64,000 bases of DNA from Austropuccinia psidii (lineage: Eukaryota; Basidiomycota; Pucciniomycetes; Pucciniales; Sphaerophragmiaceae). Every line of letters begins with the position of its first letter. Positions within the stretch are counted from its first letter, which is position 1. The notes under the pieces were generated by a model. The model did no database searches. It had not been told where the DNA came from and worked only from the letters and a program-made list of their open reading frames with translations. Both the position numbers and the translations under genes were made by a program. Below are positions 56,690-64,000 of the stretch, one piece after another. Location of the stretch: assembly GCA_023105745.1 (NCBI GenBank), contig JALGQZ010000003.1:40005185-40069184 (forward strand), read 5' to 3'.

Positions 56690-58655
56690 ACAGAAAATCT
56701 CCAGGAATGGCCTGCATAGAATAGTTTATTCTAACCCATCATATTCTTAAAGAACTTCTCCAATGGAGAATGGCAGACAGGCAATTCAACCTGGAGTCCC
56801 ACTAAAAAGAACCTGTAGAAAGTATTCAGAAGATTTCCCTCAAAGAGATATTCTTCAAAGAGCTTATTATAGAAGAGAAATGGAACCAGAGATTAGATAC
56901 TCTGACCCTCTCAGGCTAATGAGGACTGGTAACCCAACCAGAATTCCTAGTGGCTTCACACCACTCAGGCACCAGCAGATCAGTGACCAAGAGTCACTAT
57001 ACTTTCCAATCCAAGATAGAATCCAGGAGAGGAAGAGGATCATACGTCAAGAACAAGACTTCTTTTAACCAGAGGCAGAAAGAGTCAGATCCTATGATCC
57101 AGAAATTGCTGGACCTGTTGCAAGAAGTACAAAGAAACAACAAACAGTTGTAGATACTTCTAATGCAGCTAGCATCCCTATGATAAGAAATGATATCTCC
57201 ACCCAGATGAAACACAATGTTGTGATACCTGAGAGTACCATAAGTAGTAATACTCTATGGTTACAATTTTCCCAATTTGTAGAACAAACTCAAAAAGAGT
57301 TTGAAAGACTCCATGAAATTATTTAAAGGTTACAAGAGGTTTATACCTTACAAACCAAAACTATTCATACTCTTCAAGAGGGCTATACTGAATTATATAA
57401 AGCCTCAGGAGATACCAAAAGAGGACTAAATCAAGTCTTAGAGGAGAAAAATCACTGCAAAAGGGATAGGGAATACCTGGATCAAGATATTGAAAAATTG
57501 TTCAATTACTTCCAAAAAATGAAACCCCAAACACAAGGGCATGTTTCTGGAAACACCCCATACCACCAGGAAGACATCAAACCAGATGCCTTTTTGGAGA
57601 AGAAGCCATGATCTCAATCAAAATACCAAGATGGAGATAAGATGACTTATTCAGAGAAGGATGCATTAAAACAGCTTCCAGAGGCTTCAAGGTCGCCCAC
57701 ACTCTCTGGCGTTAGAGAATATGATCATATGGAACTCATTGATTATATTGATGGACTCTTCACTGATATACCAAGTATACCAGATTAATGGATTACTGCC
57801 AGACTCATTACAGCTTTCAAAGGACATGCTAGTATTTGGTACACAGAAATGAAAGAAGTCTATGGCAGAAGAAACTGGCCATGGTGGAGGAGCCAAATAA
57901 TCCAAGATTAAAGAAATGATACATGGATATGGAAGAAAACCCTTTCATTTGGAATTGATAGATACACAATAGACAAAGATCCATATGATTGGTGTCTGAG
58001 AAAGTCAAAAAGGCTAATAGCCATTGACCCTCACATAACAACAGAAATGAGAAATCACAAACTGTTGACCAAGCTACCTGGAGACTTAGATCATGCAGTA
58101 AAATGAAGGTGCTCCAAAGAATCCACCTTGGATAAAATATCAACTAATTTGCAAGAAGTAAGGATTAGAACATCTATTGGCAGATACAATACCCATAGTA
58201 CTGGTGATAACAGGGAGAATCCAGCCCTGGAAGCCATGGAGACTCATTATTCAGAATCTTAAATCACAACAGGATTTCACAACTGGGAATAACCCAATCA
58301 CTATGCAGAAAATTCCCCCAAAGACAGGGAAGATATGTTTTTCAGAGAGGAAGAAACAAGAGAAGACCAAGAAGTTCATCAAGCTGACTCTGATAGTTTG
58401 GGGAATGGCTGTGGAAATAATTCATACAGTGAACCCAACCCCCATGTGGAATATTTGGTGGAATTTAAGAACCATGTAACAGAAGAAATTGGTTCAGTTC
58501 ACTCCAAAAGGAGGAAACTAATGACCAAACACCTGGATGATTTGAAACATAAGCCACCAGACAGGGAGGGTATGACCACAAGAAAGTTGTTGGCTCAAAG
58601 TCACATGAACCCTTGTAATACCTCAAAGAAGAAAGGGAAGTCTCATCAATGATGA
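56690..58655 (+). pseudogene. gag: Copy 3 gag remnant joined to end of pol
   Basis: The gag frame begins at about 56763 (MENGRQAIQPGVPL) and follows copy 1 Gag through its disordered N-terminus, coiled-coil-like part (57400-57500) and capsid core (57640-58170, reading YIDGLFTDIPSIPD with a stop after). The zinc knuckle has lost its cysteines: FHNWE, stop, PNHYAENSPK instead of CHNCGSTDHYANNCPK. From 58335 the acidic spacer continues to HVEYLVEFKN, and the frame ends in KGKSHQ at 58652. Many stops, so no full product. The overlapping alternative frame is still readable at 56950-57153. Confidence 0.8.
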
Positions 58656-58676
58656 GCCTTTTTTAGAGGGAGGGTA

Positions 58677-60056
58677 TGTAAGCCTGTGACTCAAAACCAG
58701 AGCACAAACATGACAGCCAAATACCATAAACCAATGGTAAAGCCAAGATACCACCAAAACATGGAGCTGAGCCAAATTAACTCAAAAGGTATCAAAAGAA
58801 AGAGGAAAGTAACCTCTTTCCAAATATACAAGTACCATAATCATATGAAAAAGAATAACCAAGTTATTCCTGCTACAAGCTATTTCTGAGCATAAACCTT
58901 AATTTTCACCTCTAATCTGAAATCCAGAGGAAGTGGCTTAACCCCGTGAAATGGGTATTCAAATTGAAGCTTCAAGTCAGGGCTATCCAATGGTACTAGA
59001 CAAACTGAGCTAGCACCAGAATTACAGAAGCTATGACTAAAATGAGGTCAAATAAGGGTGATTAAAATATTCACCTCCTATCTAACTTCTACAGTTTTAG
59101 TGTGAGATAGAGGGCACAATCAGGGGTATCTAATGGTGCCATTCATTTCCCCATATCATATCTATAGCAAAATATATGGAGCAAACAAGTTTCATAAAGT
59201 TTTTGGAGAACTCATAAATGTGTACAAGAAAACCTGTACATGGCATTACTTTGCCATATTTAATGATAAACATACCAAATGAGGTACCATTGTTTACATC
59301 AAATCCAGGGCTACTCAATGAACCAATTTTGAGCTCAATATCTTCAAAACTGAAAAAGGTATAGCAGTTTTGAGGTTAAAATCCCACAATTTGGCCAATA
59401 CAGCCTTACAGTGGGATACTATCCCATAAGTATGATTATGAGGTGTCTTGTTTATACTTCAATAACTCATATTTAAGTTAAATACAGAGGTCCATACAGG
59501 TTCTGTACAGATTCTGACGTGTCAGAAGCACCAGAACACACCTGTAAACTCCATTGGTGAAAATTCTCACCCTGTAGAGTGTAGAAATGACTACTTGTGG
59601 TTCTAAAACCACATTTCCACCCAATACTAGTCTGTATTGAGTTTGTAGATCCACAAATCAGCCCACAGTAGTGAAAACTTTCACTCTGTGGTCATGTGCG
59701 GAGGTAAACCACCTCCCACTACCCCAGAAAAAGATGAAAGGAGGCTTTGCCTCACCAGAAAGCTAATCCAGCATCCTGTTCTTAGTATTCTTACATGGTA
59801 TAACTTCTTAAAAGAAGTGTTACCCTTAGAATTTAATAGCTATACTTTCAGCTTAAGTATTGTAGGGCTTGTTATTGTAAACCAACAGGCAAACAGTGCA
59901 CCCAGGGCTATCATAAGCACTCACCATCACTAAATTCATTTAGTATGGCCCTTTTTACCCTCTATTATCTTAATTATCATCTTAATTTTCGTGTCACAAT
60001 CAGAGTTATAACTTTTATTTGTCATTGTACAGCTATATCATAGAGTCACCCTGACA
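58677..60056 (+). repeat. 3' LTR of pol-deleted family A element (copy 3)
   Basis: 1380 bp from TGTAAGCCTGTGAC (one change from TGTCAG) to GTCACCCTGACA, followed by the GACAT duplication at 60057-60061. The polypurine tract lies immediately upstream. A short segment present in the 5' LTR around the CCTAAAGTAGG block is missing here (near 59105). Confidence 0.95.
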
Positions 60057-60900
60057 GACATCAGAAGAAAGACAATCAAAAATATCTTCATCGTAGATAT
60101 TATCCTGGTGAATATATTTATATCTTAGAAGGTAAGTGATAATTGTTTCATATTCTCCACTAAACATTTTATACTGTGAAATAGTACTAGTTACTCCATC
60201 ATCTTGGGTATAATTGAATAATTTTAGAAGGGAATCCTTTCTGTATCTCCTCTCAGGTGCAACTATTCCCCACTTAGTAATGAGATATTTCTTGAGCTTT
60301 TTCCAGTTTCCTTCTTCATAACCAGGCATAGCTTCTATTGCATCACTGATATTGGAATCTGTTTTCCAGAAGGCCATCTGCATTGCCAGATCTTCTTCTG
60401 TTGCACCTCCTATTTGAGCTATCTGTTGAATATTTTTAATAAACTTTTCAGCTTCTTCTCCATTGGAATTAAGATTATAATTTTTTTGCTTTTATTTTTA
60501 CTCCAGATCTTTCTTGTCTTGGAATTTCCTGATGTAATGGACTTGGATGTGTTGGTGTTTAAACAAAAACTTTTCTTGGAACATTTGATGATCTTGGCTC
60601 TGTTTCTGGAGTAAAGGTTTCTGTAGGTCCAGGTGTTGGTGATATTGGTGATTCTTCAGGTATAACATGTCTAGGTAAACTAGGTTCACTGGGACTAGCT
60701 CCTGGTGTATATGATGTTGATTCTCTTCTTTTAACTTTCTTCTTCTTTGATCCTGTCAGAAGAATCTGCAATTGACTTAAAATATTTTTTGCATGTTCAG
60801 ATTGATCTTCTTCTTCACTCTATTTGTCATACTGCTCTTCACTATTATCTTAAGGTAAAGGTGGTAATTTTGATGTTGACTGTTCCATTTTTTTTCCTTT
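60057..60900 (-). pseudogene. gag: Family B gag, N-terminal part
   Basis: Reading minus from about 60897 (KKMEQSTSKLPPLP), a hydrophilic N-terminus includes a Pro-rich stretch (YTPGASPSEPSLPRHVIPEE, about 60710). After a frameshift near 60560 a capsid-like core follows: NGEEAEKFIKNIQQIAQIGG, AFWKTDSNISDAIEAMPGYE, KLKKYLITKWG, ending CLSSDV at 60057 where copy 3 inserted. The core is colinear with the plus-strand family B gag at about 6950-7130. The leader between this gag and the primer-binding site (60900-61245) shows nothing else. Confidence 0.75.
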
Positions 60901-61245
60901 ATAGGATCTTCCTTCAAATTTCCCTTCTTTCTGATTTCTGCTTTTGAAGTGTTGAATAAGGCTGAAAAAGAATCTTTCAACCTTTCCTCTTACTTCTTCC
61001 TTGTTTTTGGGGTGGAAACCAGTAAGCTAGAATCTACTTGTAATTCCTGTCCTGGTGGTGTAAATTGTTTTAATGGGCAATAGTAATGATATGATTCCGA
61101 TGAGGCTTTTGATGATGAATGGGGGATAATGATGTTTCCTTCTTATATGCAAAATTATTTGATTTCAGTTTTCAAAAAATATATTTATTTTATTAATTTT
61201 TTTAAGATCAAGCTAAAAGTATTCTGATTGTATTCCCATCTGCCA

Positions 61246-61263
61246 GCCGCTGTTGGGACACCA
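61246..61263 (-). other. Primer-binding site, family B element
   Basis: On minus, TGGTGTCCCAACAGCGGC begins two bases (TC) after the LTR end CCCACA. It starts with TGG as expected and matches the plus-strand family B copy at 6147-6164 with one difference. The tRNA was not identified. Confidence 0.75.
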
Positions 61264-61265
61264 GA

Positions 61266-63465
61266 TGTGGGAGCTCCTATGCGTGTGAGATAAAATGAGG
61301 CAGTACCTGGAAGGGGAAATTACAAGCAAATGGTTTTGAATTGCTGTTTGAGACTTGTAACCCTTGCTCTGCTTGTGTGCTGGAATAATCTAGACTTCCC
61401 TTCCTAATATGCTAAGTTATCTTTACTGAGTTCACCAAATCAATTTTATAATTGATAGTGGCTTGATCAGAAAATGTTAGACTCAAAAATCTCTAATCAG
61501 ACTTTGGTCTACTTAAAAAAATGTTTATTTAAAACCTTAACAAATAAATCCTTTTTAAAACTTCCAGATAATCTGGTTGGGTTACACCAAAATAGTTTTA
61601 CAAAAGATAATAAATGCAATAAAAAAAGAAAGAAGAAAACACTTCTTACTATCAAACGATCCAAACAAAACTCTTATATATGTATATATATTATGTTTTT
61701 TTAAGTTAAATAGTACATTCAGTTGCCATATGAGAGAGAAATAAATAGCACTTGGTATCACTTATAACAGCATATGATTATTAAGGGAAAAATAACTTGA
61801 AATATATTCAGGTAAAATAAGTTGAATTGAATGGGTGTTGAGCTATATTTATAACCTAAAAAATTCAGCTAAGATAGTATAATATGTGAGATGTTTTGTA
61901 AGGTTATAAAAAGGATAAGAAATATATAGCTTATTATTTCAACAAGCTTTTTGATCTATATAATGGTAAGCTGTTGGTTTTGAATATTGATTGTAGAATA
62001 GGAGTAGTATTAATTTAATCTAAAGTTATTAATTTGGTGATAGTTTATTACTGAAAGAAATATATTTCAAGTATGACATTAAAATTGTTACTTATAACTT
62101 CTGAATGGATAGGTGATTAATGTGAATAGGGATGTGAAAATGTTGTTTATTATGTTAAATAATTTAGTTGAGGTTGTTGATGGGTTATATTGTAGTTGTT
62201 TATGTATCTTGATGAAATTGAATTGGTTTAAGGGGTTCGACTTTAGCTTAAAAGGACTAAAATTACTTCAAAAAATTCAGTTTTTATTCCAAAATGTGAG
62301 AAAATTACTTCAAAGTGATGGTTTTATTTGAAAACCATCTAAAATTACTTTTAACCTTTAATCACTAAACTCCAGAGATGCCTTACTCTTGAGCTTCAAG
62401 TATCAAGATCCTAATTATTATGATTACTATTCTGCCTGCTAGTGAGGGATGCATTGAAATCTTTTCACACAATTGGTTCTCTTGATCTATGTCAAAAACA
62501 AACCTCAATTACTAAGCTTAATTTATCAAATCAATTTCTAGTTTAACCTCTTAGATAAGGGCTTTGGAAAAAATAAGTTGAAGTTACAATTTACAGATGG
62601 GAAAAATTCTGGAGAGGAAAAGAGTTTGACTATTTATATTCCTTAGGGGGAATAGGGTTAGGGTTTAGGGTTTTCACAAACTGTTTCATAAATAGGCATA
62701 TGAATACTAGCTCCTTTTCAATTTGCTTTGGATTACTAAGCATTTTATGAACCCATAGCTAATTTACTACCACCAAGATAGTGTTTTATACATTCACTCT
62801 ACTCATCACTCTTGTCACCCTTTACACTATACATTCTTAATTATATTTTCTTTCATAATCATCAAAACTACTATCAACTGAATAACTTACATGATTAAAA
62901 TTCAAAGCAATTCCCTTCCACTATCATCAGCTCAATAGAATACTTGAAATAATCCACACTACTACTCTTCTATATCAAAAAATAGAATGACATCAAAATA
63001 AAATAAATATACTCTCACCAACTCAGAATAATAAAAATTTTTTTCTAATTAAAATAGAGCATATCTCAATACTCTTCTCAACAAAAGCAAGTAAATAAGG
63101 ATTCCCAAAGATATTTTGATTTAAAACCAAACACAACTGCACAATTTCCACCAATAAGATAAATTAATTCCCATGTAATACTAAAATAATACGGCTCTCA
63201 TAGTTTATATTATTATTCTTTTTTATTAAGAATTTACACAAAATTAGAATCCAGAAATTAAATAACAGGGTTTTTCATTTTCTTGAATTAAAATATTCAT
63301 TAAATCAGTAGAATACTGACTTGTCTTGTTTTGTTTTGTGTTTTTTTATAGAATATGAGTATTTAAGGTTACACAATCAGGTTCTTTTGATTATGATATT
63401 TATTTCCATTTTTTTATATTGGTCCATTAAGCTAAACTGGTATAGGTATACCACAATAGTTGATA
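61266..63465 (-). repeat. 5' LTR of family B element
   Basis: 2200 bp, TGTGGGAGCTCC to TATACCACA on plus, in minus orientation TGTGGTATACC...CCCACA. It matches the split LTR at 31883-35512. It is followed at 63466 by ATAG, the second half of the 4-bp target duplication, and then by the continuation of the family A copy 2 integrase. Frames seen inside it (61474-61704, 62113-62331) have no protein family resemblance. It contains TAGGGTTAGGGTTTAGGG at 62653-62670. Confidence 0.92.
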
Positions 63466-64000
63466 GGTTCAGAAAGAGTGTGAGGTCCCCACCATGTCAC
63501 AAGGAGGATACAGCAATTTATACTGCCTTGTTATTTTGGAATAACATAATATCCATCTGTAAAGTCCCTAAAATTATCATTGGTTATAGGGACCCAAAAT
63601 TAACATCAGAATTTGGGACCACCTCGTATGAAATGCTTGGTACTAAACTTGCATTCTCCAAAGCTTACCACCCACAGACAGATGGTTTAGCTGAAAGCAT
63701 GATCCAAACAATGGAGGACATCATCAGAAGATCTTTTGCATATGGCATGGAATACAAGGACCATGAAGGATACACCCATGATTGTGTTACCCTTTTACCA
63801 GAAGTCCAACTGGCTTAAGACACAAGCCAGGACTCCACCACAGGTAAATTACCCTCAGTGGTCAAAAGAGGGTGGAACCCCCTATTGCCTGTGGATCACC
63901 TGAAGAAAAATCTTCTGACTATCCACCCAACAGCTAAAGACTTCCATGAAATGTGGAAGAGGGCTTGTTATACAGCTTCTAGATTCATAGCTGAGGCAAA
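63466..64000 (+). pseudogene. gag-pol: Family A copy 2 integrase, continued beyond the family B insertion
   Basis: The frame resumes as [19 protein letters not shown] and runs through the integrase core to a TAA at about 63817 (Tyr in copy 1), then continues in homologous sequence (GWNPLLPVDHLKKNLLTIHP) to the window edge. The second catalytic Asp is lost: IIIGYRDPK replaces IIISDRDPK. The Glu in DGLAESM is kept. It joins CLII at 31882 once the family B element and one ATAG are removed. The remaining pol and the 3' LTR lie outside the window. Confidence 0.9.

Larger units (their letters stand above)
54320..60056 (+). mobile_element. Pol-deleted family A element, copy 3 (5737 bp)
   Basis: Two LTRs (54320-55720, 58677-60056), a primer-binding-site motif (55724-55736), gag-derived sequence (about 56690-58650) and a polypurine tract (58659-58676), flanked by a perfect GACAT duplication (54315-54319, 60057-60061). 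The internal part is 2956 bp instead of 6820 bp: after the spacer following the zinc knuckle it jumps directly to the last codons of pol (reading ...KGKSHQ). Protease, reverse transcriptase, RNase H and integrase are all missing. This is a non-autonomous gag-only derivative inserted into family B gag. Confidence 0.92.
31883..63465 (-). mobile_element. Family B LTR element with nested insertions (about 14.7 kb without them)
   Basis: Outer LTRs 61266-63465 (5') and 31883-35512 (3'), 4-bp duplication ATAG (31879-31882, 63466-63469), primer-binding site 61246-61263 and polypurine tract 35513-35527 define a minus-strand element inserted in family A copy 2 integrase. Nested in it are family A solo LTRs 33025-34473 and 40362-41866, full-length copy 1 (44464-54143) and pol-deleted copy 3 (54320-60056). 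Its own genes are gag with a zinc knuckle, PR1, PR2-like and a charged tail. No reverse transcriptase, RNase H or integrase motif is visible, so it appears non-autonomous. About 4 kb before the 3' LTR is non-coding on its strand. Confidence 0.85.

Noticed and set aside
61474..62331. Two open frames within the right-hand family B LTR
   Set aside because: The matching positions of the other LTR do not keep the frames open, and LTRs of this kind are not expected to code.
63321..63818. A 165-codon frame that looks like a fusion of a novel N-terminus with an integrase core
   Set aside because: The first 48 codons are family B LTR sequence; the integrase part is the resumed family A copy 2. The fusion is a by-product of the insertion at 63466.

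Overview
The window is eukaryotic, AT-rich and almost entirely transposable elements and their debris. I see no intact host gene and no rRNA, tRNA or CRISPR locus. Ty3/gypsy polyproteins with a terminal chromodomain, a Tnp2-type transposase remnant, short GTAAGT-type introns and very long LTRs point to a basidiomycete. From memory the polyproteins resemble those abundant in rust fungi (Pucciniales, Austropuccinia psidii-like); that is an inference from recognition, not from a search.

Three LTR families explain most of the sequence. Family A is a Ty3/gypsy chromovirus (LTR about 1.4 kb, TGTCAG...CTGACA, 5-bp target duplications). It is present as one full-length element (44464-54143, minus), one pol-deleted element (54320-60056, plus), one old element cut in two (22969-31882, then 63466 to the end, plus), three solo LTRs (15648-17066, 33025-34473, 40362-41866) and an LTR fragment (1038-1572). 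Family B is a large element with gag, a zinc knuckle, a retropepsin and a second retropepsin-like domain without its catalytic triad. One copy (about 5985-10600, plus) is badly decayed. The other (31883-63465, minus) has LTRs of about 2.2 kb and a recognisable PBS and PPT. Family C is seen only as two AT-rich solo LTRs (2367-4552 and 25496-27332).

The right two thirds is a nest. An old family A element was hit by a family C element (now a solo LTR) and then by the family B element, whose 4-bp duplication ATAG lies at 31879 and 63466. Inside that family B element later insertions of family A accumulated: two solo LTRs, the pol-deleted copy and the full-length copy. Target duplications fix this order. 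The left third holds the other family B copy, minisatellite-like arrays (1576-2366, 18480-19700), a decayed Tnp2-like transposase (20480-22098, minus), and unassigned gene fragments.

The most interesting observations concern how these elements are expressed. Family A has a leader intron whose removal creates the ATG of a small first ORF, conserved in two diverged copies. The start of gag is overlapped by a second long reading frame kept in three copies. Family A LTRs carry several conserved hairpins, one with a compensatory base-pair change. Family B has a duplicated, catalytically dead protease-like domain and intron-like ORFs on the antisense strand.
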